Below are positions 1 through 10,119 of a stretch of 64,000 bases of DNA, piece after piece. Each line of letters opens with the position of its first letter. Position 1 is the first letter of the stretch. The stretch is taken from assembly GCA_025594325.1 (NCBI GenBank), contig JANHCV010000004.1, positions 1,426,001 to 1,490,000 of the forward strand, in the 5' to 3' direction. A program made the translations under genes and the position numbers. The notes under the pieces are model-generated. The model saw only the letters and a program-made list of their open reading frames with translations, made no database searches and was not told the origin of the DNA. The stretch is from Blastocladiella emersonii ATCC 22665. Its lineage: Eukaryota > Blastocladiomycota > Blastocladiomycetes > Blastocladiales > Blastocladiaceae.

Positions 1-2
1 CC

Positions 3-1028
3 GAGGAGACACCGGCCGCGACCTCAGACGCCTTCGCCGTGGCAGATACGGTGCCGACGCCGGCAGCGGCCCCGTCGCCCACGTCGCGCGAGGCCTCGCT
101 TCTCTCGTGGTACTACTCGCAGTTCCGCCCGACTCGCCTGTACTCGCAGCCTCGCAGCGTGCCGCTCTCCCGCACCCCGGACCTGACGGTGCCCGGCCAC
201 GGCGCCATCTTCAACATCCGGTCGCTGCCCGAGGCGTGGGACGCCATGAGCGAGATCCTGCACCAGCGCGTCGACTGCGTCGGTGTCGACGCGGACGGGA
301 CTGAGCGGAACCTGATACTGACCATCGGGTACACGATCCCCGGCTCGCGCGAGGCGCGGTGCTTCGTGTTCGACTTTGAGGGCCTCACGCCGCCCGACAT
401 CTTCCCGTTCCGCGACTGCATCTCGCTGATCCTCACGCACCCGGGCATCGTCAAGGTGTTCCACAACTGCGCCGGTGATGGTAAGCGGATCCGCAGCGCT
501 GTCGAGATCGGCGATATATCGCCCGCCGAGGATCTCGGCGAGTGGATCCGGCACTGGGGCTTCGCGACGACGCAGGCGGGGGCTCACTTCAAGAAGTTCA
601 CGGCCAAGGTCGTGACGCGGACCTCGTTCAAAGTCCCCGGGATCGATGCGGCGGGTAAGAAGATAGATCCGCAGATCCAAACGCTCTTCGCGCCCGGCGT
701 CATCATGGGCCGCTGCGAGAACGGGACGTACGCTGCGCTCAACGAAGTACTTTCGGCGACGGGATGCCCGCAGAACCAGCGCAAGCCGCTCATCGCCTTA
801 GCCGGAAACGGTGGTGCCCGCAAGGAGGCGAAGCTACCCGGGCCGTCGTTCGGGCTGTCGGGCATTCCGCGCTCCCCGCAGTGGCTCGAGGAGCGCGGAT
901 GCGACGCGACCATGCTCGTTCCCGCGCGCAACGCCATTGAGACTCGGGTCCATGCGCTCAGGCGCTGGGCCGTGCAGAGCAGCACGGCCATGACCGTCAA
1001 TTCGGATTATGCTGCCCCGAAGGCATGA
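3..1028 (+). CDS. 3'-5' exonuclease-fold protein, paralog 1 (5' partial)
   Basis: The reading frame is open to the left window edge and has no credible ATG inside the window, so the N-terminus is missing. The visible part (about 341 residues) resembles the DEDD/RNase D-like 3'-5' exonuclease fold of the EXD1 type. A beta-strand region GVDADG sits where motif I (DxE) is expected, and a KVFHNCAGDG stretch matches motif II. The C-terminal segment, where motif III (YxxxD) is expected, reads LVPARNAI, so the last catalytic Asp appears to be Asn. A conserved TGCPQNQRK block is shared with the neighbouring paralog. It may be a nucleic-acid-binding protein rather than a nuclease. The fold assignment is moderately sure; activity is doubtful by inspection. 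Confidence 0.6.
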   Translation, partial: EETPAATSDAFAVADTVPTPAAAPSPTSREASLLSWYYSQFRPTRLYSQPRSVPLSRTPDLTVPGHGAIFNIRSLPEAWDAMSEILHQRVDCVGVDADGTERNLILTIGYTIPGSREARCFVFDFEGLTPPDIFPFRDCISLILTHPGIVKVFHNCAGDGKRIRSAVEIGDISPAEDLGEWIRHWGFATTQAGAHFKKFTAKVVTRTSFKVPGIDAAGKKIDPQIQTLFAPGVIMGRCENGTYAALNEVLSATGCPQNQRKPLIALAGNGGARKEAKLPGPSFGLSGIPRSPQWLEERGCDATMLVPARNAIETRVHALRRWAVQSSTAMTVNSDYAAPKA

Positions 1029-1141
1029 GCATTGGTTTCATGAGGTGCATACATGTATTTTATTGGTTCCATGTCGTGTCAACGTTTTCTTTGATTACCG
1101 AGGTCAGGAGGCGGGGTCGCTTCGTGTCTCGCGCGTGATGC

Positions 1142-1165
1142 GAGACGCGTCGCGAAAACACGTGA
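1142..1165 (+). promoter_or_regulatory. Composite ACGCGT/CACGTG intergenic motif, copy 1
   Basis: Block GAGACGCGT, an 8-base spacer CGCGAAAA, then CACGTGA. It lies about 210 bases upstream of the second exonuclease-fold gene. The same arrangement with identical spacing recurs at several intergenic sites in this window. ACGCGT matches the fungal MCB core and CACGTG an E-box; function is inferred only. Confidence 0.45.
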
Positions 1166-1373
1166 CCCATGCAAAGGGAGTCCCTGGACGCGTTGGTTGG
1201 TTGGCGCTTGTCAAAGGAAACTTGCTTACCAAAGTCCAGGAGATCAAGCTTCTTTTAAGAGGCATGACGATGGTAAAACAGTGACGCAGAGCACGGGCAG
1301 CTGGCGGAGCTTCAAATAGGCCGCGGAACCAGGATGTTCGTTCATCATACTTGACACTGCAAACATTGATATC

Positions 1374-2495
1374 ATGAAACTAATAGCTGCTAGCCTTGGC
1401 GTTGTTCGCCAGCAATTTTGCGCCCATGCATTGCGTACCGGCGTACTGGGCCAGCTCCGACTGTGTTGTCCATTGACTCGTTCCGCTGCTCAGGCAGCAC
1501 CGCGCTTCTGGGCACGCTCTGCCCGGTCTATGGCATCATTTGCACCAGAGCCGCCTGCTGCGGAGCCGTTTCGCGGTGCTACGCTCTTTCCTTCGCAGAC
1601 CCCACAACTGTCCCTTTCACGCAGCGTGACGCGCGATCCAGACGTGGTCGTCCCCGGTCACGGCGTCGTCTTCAACATCCGCTCGCTGAACGAGGCGTGG
1701 GATGCCGTGGGCGAAATTGTGCACCGTGGCATCAGCAGCATCGGCGTCGACGCGGACGGCACCGAGGAGAACGTCATTCTTACGTTCGGGTACACGGTGC
1801 CCGGGACTCGCGAAGCGCGGTGCTTCACGCTTGATCTCGAGGGCCTCACGCAGGACGAGACCGCGCCGTTCCACGAGTGTGTCTCGCTGATCTTGTCGCA
1901 CCCGAACATCCTCAAGGTTTTCCACAACTGCCACGGCGACGGCCGACGGATCCACAGCTCTATCCCGATTGACATGATCGCGCCGGCCGAGGACCTTGGC
2001 GAGTGGGTCAGACTCTGGTGCGAGGAGTCGAAACAGGTGACGGCAAACGTGGAGGAGTTCAAGGAGGAGTTTGACGACAACGCCGATTCGGCCGGGTCAG
2101 ATTCGACGGGGAAGGCCGCGGGCGGTGGCCGGATCTCGTCGGCCCTCGCGCCAAGCCTGCTGATCGAGTACAACGACAACGGTTGGAGGATGGCGCTGAA
2201 CGAGACCCTGGCAGCTACAGGATGCCCGCAAAACCAGCGCAAGAAGCGCATATCGGTCAATGGCGTGGCTCACGGCATGAGACGTCAACCCATCTTTTCA
2301 TTGAAGCAGACGAGTGGGCTTTCCGGCATTCCGCGGTCGCCGACGTGGCTCGAAAAGCGCGGGTGCGATGTAAGCATGCTTGTTCTTGCGCGAAACACCA
2401 TCATCAAGTCCCGGATCGACACCCTCCGTGAGTGCCACGTCCAGCTGACGACGGCCATGACGGTCAACGCTGGGATCGCAGAGGAAGAGCTGTGA
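1374..2495 (+). CDS. 3'-5' exonuclease-fold protein, paralog 2
   Basis: Single-exon gene of 373 residues, a tandem paralog of the gene ending at 1028. The two share the VPGHG-FNIRSL-EAWD start of the domain, GVDADGTE, KVFHNC-GDG, TGCPQNQRK and SGIPRSP-WLE-RGCD blocks. The first 60 or so residues are rich in Arg, Ala and Ser with few acids, compatible with a mitochondrial targeting peptide. Motif I reads DAD instead of DxE, and the motif III region reads VLARNTI with Asn in place of Asp, as in the paralog. An acidic insert (residues about 215-250) separates the two domain halves. Likely an EXD1-like, possibly non-catalytic, protein. The ATG at 1374 is the first in frame after an upstream non-coding stretch. 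Confidence 0.6.
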   Translation: MKLIAASLGVVRQQFCAHALRTGVLGQLRLCCPLTRSAAQAAPRFWARSARSMASFAPEPPAAEPFRGATLFPSQTPQLSLSRSVTRDPDVVVPGHGVVFNIRSLNEAWDAVGEIVHRGISSIGVDADGTEENVILTFGYTVPGTREARCFTLDLEGLTQDETAPFHECVSLILSHPNILKVFHNCHGDGRRIHSSIPIDMIAPAEDLGEWVRLWCEESKQVTANVEEFKEEFDDNADSAGSDSTGKAAGGGRISSALAPSLLIEYNDNGWRMALNETLAATGCPQNQRKKRISVNGVAHGMRRQPIFSLKQTSGLSGIPRSPTWLEKRGCDVSMLVLARNTIIKSRIDTLRECHVQLTTAMTVNAGIAEEEL

Positions 2496-2633
2496 GAGCG
2501 TTGTGATGTGACTGTTATACTCTTGATTTTATTGAATACTAGCGTGACTTGTTCTTCTCGTTCCGACTTGACCGCTTCGCGCACGCGTCCCGCGACTCGC
2601 GCAAGATTTGAGGCGCGTCGCCCATCTGATCGC

Positions 2634-2657
2634 TCACATGATTTCCTAACGCGTCTC
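2634..2657 (-). promoter_or_regulatory. Composite ACGCGT/CATGTG intergenic motif, copy 2
   Basis: On the minus strand: GAGACGCGT, spacer TAGGAAAT, then CATGTGA. It sits in the 293-base gap between two convergent genes, so a promoter role is less obvious here than for the other copies. Confidence 0.35.
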
Positions 2658-2788
2658 AGTTCTGGCTGTGGAACAACGATTCATTTGAATGGATATTATA
2701 GTCCAAGATTATAATGAGCAACAATTTTCAATAAGGCAATCAAGGAACGACAGCGGGGAGCACATGCGAATTCGAAGGAGGTTGAGGA

Positions 2789-4174
2789 TCACTTGGAATC
2801 ATCAGAAACGCGTCCGTACTCGCCGTTGAGAATCGTTAGCGCTTCCGGCCCAGCACGTTCGCGGCCGTTGATGGGAAACAACGGCATGAAGAGAGCCGAC
2901 TCCAGCTCGGGGTTCAGCTCGCTATAGTAGCTGGCGTTGAAGCGCGAATCAATAGACCAGCCTTCGGGGTACGGAGGGGGGGGGGGTGGTCATGGTTGCG
3001 CGGCCAAGGTAGGCCGCGAAGCCGTCAAGCTCTTCGTCGCACAGCTCGATGGTATGCGTGTATCCGGCCCTGGACGCGCCAGCCTTCCCGCCAACGACAA
3101 GGTTGTGGCGAGCTTTCGCGAACAGCGAAGCGAGGTTTGGGCTACCAGGATCAGATCCAAGCGACCAGCCAAAAGCAAAGCTGTCCACAATGGCAATGGT
3201 GGTCTCCGTGCCCGGACCGTGCCGGTCAATGAGGACAAGGTCGTTGAGAACAAGCACGCCAAAAAGACCGCGGTCAGTGTGCTGGATCTCGAGAACGCGC
3301 GTGCCGGAGTGCATAAGTGTTCAAAGATGGAGTTGACCGCGAGAAGAACTCGATTGGCCCACATCTCCCGCGTGTTTTGCAGCGATTGTGGGAGAGCGAC
3401 GTCTCTCATCGAAAGCGAGAGCGCGGTGCGAGCAACACAAGCCTCCGAACCAAGCTGATTGTGCAAAGTCGTGTAGCTGCCAATGCGAGGCGGATTCACG
3501 TTCAATCCAGCTCTGGAAGAAGCGACTGAGAGGACTCGAGCAAGCTTCAGCACCACGCGGTCCTGTTTGCGCAAAACGGTCATGTTGTCCACGCGTACAG
3601 GGGTGCACAAGCGCACGACTTGGCGCTGCCCGTCAACAAGAGTGACGGCAGCGCCTTTCGCGCCTGCAGCCTCCTTGTCTGAGAGCAGTGTGAGCTCGAC
3701 TGAAGACTCCTTGCCAGGCGGGAGCGCAAGTACAAGCTCGATGGTGTCACGCTTGGGCTCGGTAGCGCAAAGAACAGCAAGCGGCCAGGACTCAGAAACG
3801 GACGGAACCGGTGGGCGCGATTCAATGATTCCGGTCAGTGTAGCAACGAACAAGTCAGCTGGAAATGGAGTAACAAGCGCGTCGGAAAGGACAAGCATTC
3901 TCCCGCCAAGGAGCCCGCGTGGGCGGGTACAAGGCTTCAAGAACTCGCGATAGACGGCAAACGGAAGCCTGCAGTTCAATGAAAACGACGCGGGAGGATA
4001 AAAGCTCACGGAAACACGCGAGAATAGCCGGTCCAGTGACCGAAGCGGAGGAGGGACCGCGGGCGCCGTGGGCACCGACCACACAGGCGGGTTCGGAGCC
4101 GGCCGCGGCGGGGACGGCGACGACGGCTTTGACGTCCGCTTTGCATTAGCGTTCTTCTTTGGTTTATGCTTCAT
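2789..4174 (-). pseudogene. Hypothetical protein gene with two frame breaks
   Basis: No family is recognised. Starting at the ATG at 4174 the frame runs through a basic and proline-rich N-terminus (KHKPKKN, then PPRPAP) into an ordinary, non-repetitive protein. Coding-looking sequence then switches frame near 3313 (about one base missing) and again at a run of eleven G at 2976-2986 (one base too many). Allowing for both shifts, the protein continues through LEIQHTDRGLFG, DRHGPGTET and EGWSIDSRFNASYYSE to a stop at 2789, about 460 residues in all. The homopolymer break suggests a sequencing or assembly error; the other is not in a homopolymer, so real decay is possible. Neither position offers a plausible GT-AG intron. 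Confidence 0.5.
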
Positions 4175-4257
4175 GGTAGTGGGTCAGGGACAGCGGGGAG
4201 GTCGCGGACGGGCAAGCGAGTTCATCAAGCGGAACTGAGGCCCTCCCATGTGACCCC

Positions 4258-4281
4258 TCACATGATATCGCGATGCGTCTC
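4258..4281 (-). promoter_or_regulatory. Composite ACGCGT/CATGTG intergenic motif, copy 3
   Basis: On the minus strand: GAGACGCAT, spacer CGCGATAT, CATGTGA. It lies about 85 bases upstream of the minus-strand gene starting at 4174 and about 320 bases upstream of the divergent release-factor-like gene, so it could serve a shared promoter region. One base of the ACGCGT core differs. Confidence 0.45.
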
Positions 4282-4603
4282 TCATGTCTCGCGTCCCCTC
4301 CCCAGTTCCCTTGCCCTCGCCCAAGCTTTCGCTCTCGCACTGCGCCATGCGCGCTTCCGACGCCGAGTCGTTGAGCTCGAGTCTCGGCGAGTCCCTCTGG
4401 CGCCTGGTGGGCTCGAGGTCGGCGAGAGAAGTGCGCTAGGTGTAACTGATGCCCGCGACAGTGCTCTGGTCTCGTACGGGAGCCATGGTGCACGACAGGT
4501 CCTTGCCACAACTTGAGCGTGTAGTTCGGCGACCACAACCGACACCAGCGCTAGCGACTGACGGTCGCTCCCCTGGTCGCTCCCGCTCTCCAGCTCGCCC
4601 ATC

Positions 4604-5390
4604 ATGTATCTTCGGTTCACGCGGTTGGCGCTCGCGACTCGCCGCAACGTAGCCGTCCGGACGCTGTCCTGCGGCGTCCACGGGCAACCGGTGGTGCCGT
4701 CGAGATTGGGATCATGGCCGCAACAGCAGCGGTGGTCGTCGACCGGGGTGAACGACGCGCCGGCTGGCGAACCCATTGCTGCTGCTGCGCCACAGCAGGA
4801 GCTCAAGAAGGCGACCAAGGCGGCCCCAGCGCCGAAGCCGATCCCGATCGAGATCCGTGAGGAGGACCTCGAGGAGAAGTTCGTCAAGGGTGGCGGAAAC
4901 GGCGGGCAGAAGGTGAACAAGGCACGTAGCGACGCCATGCAGGATGTGGCCTGCCGGTCCATGCACCTCGCTGCATGGCTTGCAGCACGCTCACGGCGCG
5001 TGCGCGCGTGCTGACGAGCTCCTTCGCGCGACGCGTGTTGTGTAGACGTCCAACTGCGTGCTGCTGACGCACAAGCCGACGGGGATCCAGGTGCGGTGCC
5101 ACGAGACGCGGTCCTTGTCCGACAACCGGCGGATCGCGCGCAAGCTGCTGCGGCAGAAGCTGGACGACCACGTCAACGGCGAGCTGAGCAAGCGCAACCA
5201 GAAGGAGGCGGCCGAGCGGCGCAAGAAGCTCAAGAAGGCGCAGAAGGCGAGGAAGAAGTACGCCGCCGCCGCCGGCGACACGACGACGCATACGGCAATG
5301 AGTCCCGAGAGCTCGTTGTCGTCGCCATCGGCGGTGGACGCGAACCCGGCGGCCGTGGGGTCTGAGGAAGCCAAGTCGAGGGCAGCGTGA
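4604..5390 (+). CDS. MTRFR: Mitochondrial GGQ-domain translation rescue factor (MTRFR/C12orf65-like)
   Basis: Exons 4604-4921 and 5046-5390 encode 220 residues. The N-terminus is Arg-rich and acid-poor, typical of a mitochondrial presequence. It is followed by EEDLEEKFVKGGGNGGQKVNK, the class I release-factor catalytic loop with the GGQ tripeptide. After the splice come SNCVLLTHKPTGIQV and CHETRSLSDNRRIAR, then a long Lys/Arg-rich helix, as in human MTRFR and yeast Rso55. There are no codon-recognition domains, so the protein would release peptidyl-tRNA from stalled mitoribosomes rather than read stop codons. The intron appears to use a GC donor (GCACGT at 4922) and TGTAG at 5041-5045; a GT donor nearby does not keep the frame. 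Confidence 0.85.
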
Positions 5391-6234
5391 GAAGTCGGAT
5401 GGAGCTGGAGTTGCAGCGTGTGGCGATCCCTGATCGATCGGCCCTCAGCACCGCCTCCGAGCCCGTCACAACATGATGAGTCGTGTGTTTAACCTTAAAA
5501 TACGCAGCGGCGGAGATGAGATGGAGGCGAGGAAGCAAACTGATGGAAGGGAAGGGCCGCAGCGAGAAGAACAAGGGCGGTGTTGCTCGAGGAATCCGCC
5601 GGGTCGCCGCGCCCCGGCCTGCCCCGCGTCCAAGTCCGCCAAGGCCGGCGAGCCGACGCCGCCGACGACGGCGAAGGGTAGGACGACGTGATCGGCGCTG
5701 ATCCACTCGTTGGAGACGAGGTCGCCGTGTCGGCAGTGAGCACGTCACCGCCGTGCTGGCAGACGAGTCGAGCGGGACGTGGGTGGCGGGTGGCCGAGTC
5801 CGCGTCGCGTCTTGCCCCCGCTTCGTTTTGCTACGGAGCGCGCTCATTGGTCCGCCGCACCGCCACGCAATTTTTGCGCCATCAGTGGGGAAAAAACTCG
5901 GCGGGCGCCGGCGCCGGCGCCCGACCGAAAACGTGACGCGTGCAGCGGCGTTGAGGCGGCCCGTGCGGGGTCGCGTCGCGTCCCCAACTTTCTCGCCTCC
6001 GCAGACCCGCCCGTGCCCGAGCCCGCCTGCCCGCCCGCCCCGCCGCCAAGTATAAAGCGTAGCCGCCCCCCCCGCCGCCTCCCTGCCTTGATCCGCTCAC
6101 CCACCTCTCCCTCTCCGGATACACAACGAGGCCGTCCGTTCGTGGCGACCGATCCATCCGACCCTCCCCCTCCCTCCCTCTCCTACACTCGTGTCTGCGA
6201 GCCCGCATACCCGACCACCACCGCCATCGCCACC
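5391..6234. other. Intergenic region with GDH2 promoter
   Basis: About 840 bases between the release-factor-like gene and GDH2. The right part is C-rich pyrimidine sequence expected of a fungal core promoter and 5' UTR. Several overlapping GC-rich open frames exist on both strands but show no domain or compositional sign of coding. Confidence 0.6.
6051..6056 (+). promoter_or_regulatory. TATA box of GDH2
   Basis: TATAAA in an otherwise very GC-rich stretch, 184 bases upstream of the GDH2 ATG and followed by a long pyrimidine-rich leader. Position and context fit a core promoter of a highly expressed gene; the start site itself is not visible. Confidence 0.6.
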
Positions 6235-9200
6235 ATGACCACCGTCGCGTCCAACGGCCGCCAGGGCCACTCGGGCTACACCGAGAACATCTTCGACGGC
6301 AAGCAGGAGCAGATGCTCAACGTGGCCAACCACATTGCCGAGAAGGGCTTCATCCCCAAGGAGCTCGTCCAGTCCGAGGTCCAGTGGTTCTACACGTACG
6401 CCGCGCCGCCGCTGCGCTTCTCCCGCCCGGGTCGCGCGAGAACGGCACGCTGACGCGCCGCCCGCGACCCTCCCGTGTAGCAACCTCGGCATCGATGACA
6501 TGTACTTCATGCTCGAGTCGGTCGAGACGATCGCCAACCACATCATGGCCCTGTACGGCGCCAAGATCTTCGCCTTCACCAAGAACGAGAACGTGCTCGA
6601 CATCAACCTCGAGCGCGAGACCGAGGCCGGCGCCGTCTACATCCACACGTCGCGCCCCGGCGTCTCCACCACCACCGGCCCACAGGTCGAGCGTCGGTAC
6701 GTTCTCCGCCGCTGCTCTCCCCACGGCGCGTGCGCGTGCGAGCGGGTGCGGCACGTTCGACACGGTCAACAAGCGCGCTCCGCGTGGCCCGACCGTCTCC
6801 CGCTCGCTCGCCACCGCATCGCGCGTGTCGTGCTGCCCTTGTTCCGTTTCCCGCCGCGTTTGACGTTTCGGACGAGCGCGGCGGCGGGCAAACGGTCGCA
6901 CGCACTCGCGCGCATGCACGCACGCATGCACCGCCGTCGAATTCGATCACGCCATGGAATGAAACGCGTCGCTCACCCGCCCGTTCGCCCGCCCTTCGTA
7001 GCATCGACAACAAGTACCTCGACAACTCGTCGACCGACAAGGCGTACCGCCTCGAGACGTACCGCTCGCTCGGGACCGTGTCGAGCAACCTGGCCACGCA
7101 GCTGCGCTGCTACTTCGTGACGCAGTGCCAGTTCGCCAAGCCGACGCCGACGGCCGAGGAGGCGACCGACATCCGCCTCGTGGCCGACAAGGCGTTCCTC
7201 GAGAAGGCGACGGAGAACACGCTCGACGTGTACCAGAATGTGATGCGCCAGGTGCTGGCGCGCACGGGCCCCGTCATCGAGATGTTCGAGGTCGAGGGCT
7301 CGCGCGAGAAGCGCCTCGTCATCGGCTACCAGCAGCGCTCGACGCGCACCTTCTTCTCGGCCATGTCGGACCTGTACCACTACTACGACCTGTACTCGAC
7401 GCGCAAGTACGTCGAGCAGTTCTCCAACGGCGTCACCATCATGTCGCTCTACCTCAACCCGATCCCCAACTCCAAGGCCCCGCCGATCGAGCACTCCATC
7501 TACCAGGTCATCAAGGAGGCGTCGCTCATCTACTGCCTGCCCACCACCCCGCTCCAGTCCTTCTTCCAGACGGGCAAGCTCTCGGTCCAGGAGGCCATCT
7601 ACGGCTACGTCGGCTGGATCTTCTCGCAGCACTTCCTCAACCGCCTCGGCTCCGAGTACGCGACGCTCACCTCTCTTCTCGACGCCAAGAACTCGGCTCA
7701 CGTCGAGGTGCTGACCAAGATGAAGAAGCGCCTGCGCTCGGACACGTTCACGCGCGAGTACATTCTCGACATCATCAAGCTGTACCCCGACCTGGTCAAG
7801 TCGCTCTACGTCAACTTTGCCATGACCCACTACGTCGGCCAGCAGGAGACGCAGATCCGCCCGTCGCTGTCGTACCAGCGCATCCGCACCGACCACGTGC
7901 TCACGGACGCGCAGCTCGCCGACAAGATCAAGAAGACCGTGTCCAACAACCACGAGCTCATGGTGTTCGAGGCCTTCCTCGCCTTCAACCAGCACGTGCT
8001 CAAGACCAACTTCTACCAGCCCACCAAGGTGGCGCTGTCGTTCCGCCTGGACCCCTCGTTCCTGCCCGCCATCGAGTACCCGCTCAAGCCGTTCGGCATG
8101 TTCCTCGTGGTCGGCGCCGAGTTCCGCGGCTTCCACGTCCGGTTCCGCGACATTGCCCGCGGCGGCATCCGCGTGATCCGCTCGCGCAACAACGAGGCGT
8201 ACTCGATCAATCTGCGCTCGCTCTTCGACGAGAACTACGCGCTCGCCAACACGCAGCAGCGCAAGAACAAGGACATCCCCGAGGGCGGGTCCAAGGGCAC
8301 CATCCTGCTCGACATGAACGCCCAGGACAAGCCGCGCGTCGCCTTCGAGAAGTACGTGGACTCGATCCTCGACCTGCTCATCACGGGCCAGTCGCCCGGC
8401 ATCAAGGAGACGATCGTCGACCGCTACGGCCTGCCCGAAATCCTCTTCTTCGGTCCCGACGAGGGCACCGCCGACTTCATGGACTGGGCGTCGCAGCACG
8501 CGCGCAAGCGCGAGGCCTCGTTCTGGAAGGCCTTCACCACCGGCAAGTCGCAGTCGCTCGGCGGCATCCCGCACGACCTGTACGGCATGACCACGCGCTC
8601 GGTGCACCAGTACGTGGTCGGCATCCTGGCCAAGCTCGGCATCGACGAGTCGACCATCACCAAGATGCAGACGGGCGGCCCCGACGGCGATCTCGGCTCC
8701 AACGAGATCAAGATCTCCAAGGACAAGACGATCGGCATCGTTGACGGCTCCGGTGTCCTGTACGACCCCGTCGGCATCGACCGCACCGAGCTCACGCGCC
8801 TCGCCACCGAGCGCAAGATGATCGCGCACTTTGACATCAAGAAGTTGTCGCCGCAGGGCTTCCGCGTCCTCATCGACGACACGGAGGTGACGCTCCCCGA
8901 CGGCACCGTGGTCTCGAACGGCCTCGCGTTCCGCAACGAGTTCCACCTCAAGGGCGAGTACGCCGGGACCCTGTTCGTGCCGTGCGGTGGCCGCCCCGAG
9001 GCCGTCGACATCTCGAACGTGCACAACCTGCTCAACGAGGACGGCTCGTCGCGCTACAAGTACATTGTCGAGGGCGCCAACCTGTTCTTCACGCAGGAGG
9101 CGCGACTCCGCCTCGAGAAGGCGGGCGCCATCATCTTCAAGGACGCGTCGGCCAACAAGGGCGGTGTGACGTCGTCGTCGCTCGAGGTGCTCGCCGCCCT

Positions 9201-9672
9201 GGCCTTCAACGACGCCGAGTTCGACCAGCACATGTGCGTCAAGAACGGCGTCGTGCCCGAGTTCTACGCCAAGTACATCCACGAGGTGCACGAGATCATC
9301 GAGCGCAACGCGGCCAACGAGTTCGAGTGCATCTGGCGCGAGTCGCAGGCGTCGGGCGCGTCGCGCGCCGTGGTGTCGGACGAGGTGTCGTTCGCCATCG
9401 TCAAGCTCAACGAGGAGCTCCAGCACACGTCGCTGTGGGAGAACCTGGCGCTCCGCCGCCTCGTGCTCCAGGCCGCGCTCCCGCGCCTGCTCCAGGAGAA
9501 GCTCGGCCTCGACACGCTCGTGGCGCGCCTCCCCGAGACGTACACGCGCGCCATCTTCGGCGCCTACCTCGCGTCCCGCTTCGTCTACACGTACGGCACC
9601 AGCCCCTCGCAGTTCGCCTTCTTCGAGTACATCTCGCCCCTCTTCGCCAAGATCGCCGCCCAGCAGCAGTAA
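6235..9672 (+). CDS. GDH2: NAD-specific glutamate dehydrogenase
   Basis: Exons 6235-6395, 6481-6696 and 7002-9672 give 1,015 residues, the size class of fungal NAD-GDH (yeast Gdh2 type). The enzyme oxidatively deaminates glutamate to 2-oxoglutarate and ammonium, feeding the TCA cycle. The N-terminal regulatory part begins with NLGIDDMYFMLESVE, and the catalytic half holds FRDIARGGIRVI, a GGSKGTILLD segment and TGGPDGDLGSNEI near the dinucleotide-binding fold, followed by IVDGSGVLYDP. The frame closes with a terminal TAA at 9670. Intron 2 is 305 bases, the longest in the window. A TATA box lies 184 bases upstream. The aspartate aminotransferase gene at 43.9 kb belongs to the same glutamate economy but is not adjacent. 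Confidence 0.93.
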
Positions 9673-10119
9673 GGCGCGCCGGTCCCGAGTGTGTGATGGT
9701 CATGTGTGTGTGTTTCTTTATTTGCAGTAGATAGCTCTTCTTTATCATCATCTTGGTCTCCTCGTCTCGTCGTTCATCTCGACTGTTGCCTTCGTCCATG
9801 TCTCGCGGCAGAGTCCGCTCAAACGCAAGAACTTGGCGACGATGGCCACGACCACAGTCGATGACTTCAGTTCCCGCGCGACGAGCGCGGCTGCTCAATC
9901 AACGCCGCCACGGCAGTGCTCGTCAACGTAACCGTGAATGAACTCAAGCGCGATGCCGTGTACGTTGCGTGTTGAATCCTCGGGAGACCCGTTGGTGGCC
10001 GTGCGACGAGCGACGCGTCGACGACCGTGTGGCGCAGCGCGTCCCTCCCCGCCCCCGCACCCGCCGCCCGAGAGGTTGCGTGCAAGAAGTATATATATAA
10101 CAAATGCGCTCATCGTGAC
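9673..10119. other. Intergenic, convergent 3' ends of GDH2 and VAM7
   Basis: About 450 bases holding the two 3' UTRs. A short TA-rich run (TATATATATAA) near 10090 may belong to the VAM7 3' end. No gene is seen. Confidence 0.6.

Noticed and set aside
5495-5743. Minus-strand protein-like stretch upstream of GDH2
   Set aside because: The frames change within a short distance, there is no start or splice model, and the composition is explained by high GC.
6973-9426. Open frame of about 800 codons antisense to GDH2
   Set aside because: Same GC-driven shadow effect; the sense strand encodes a full GDH2.
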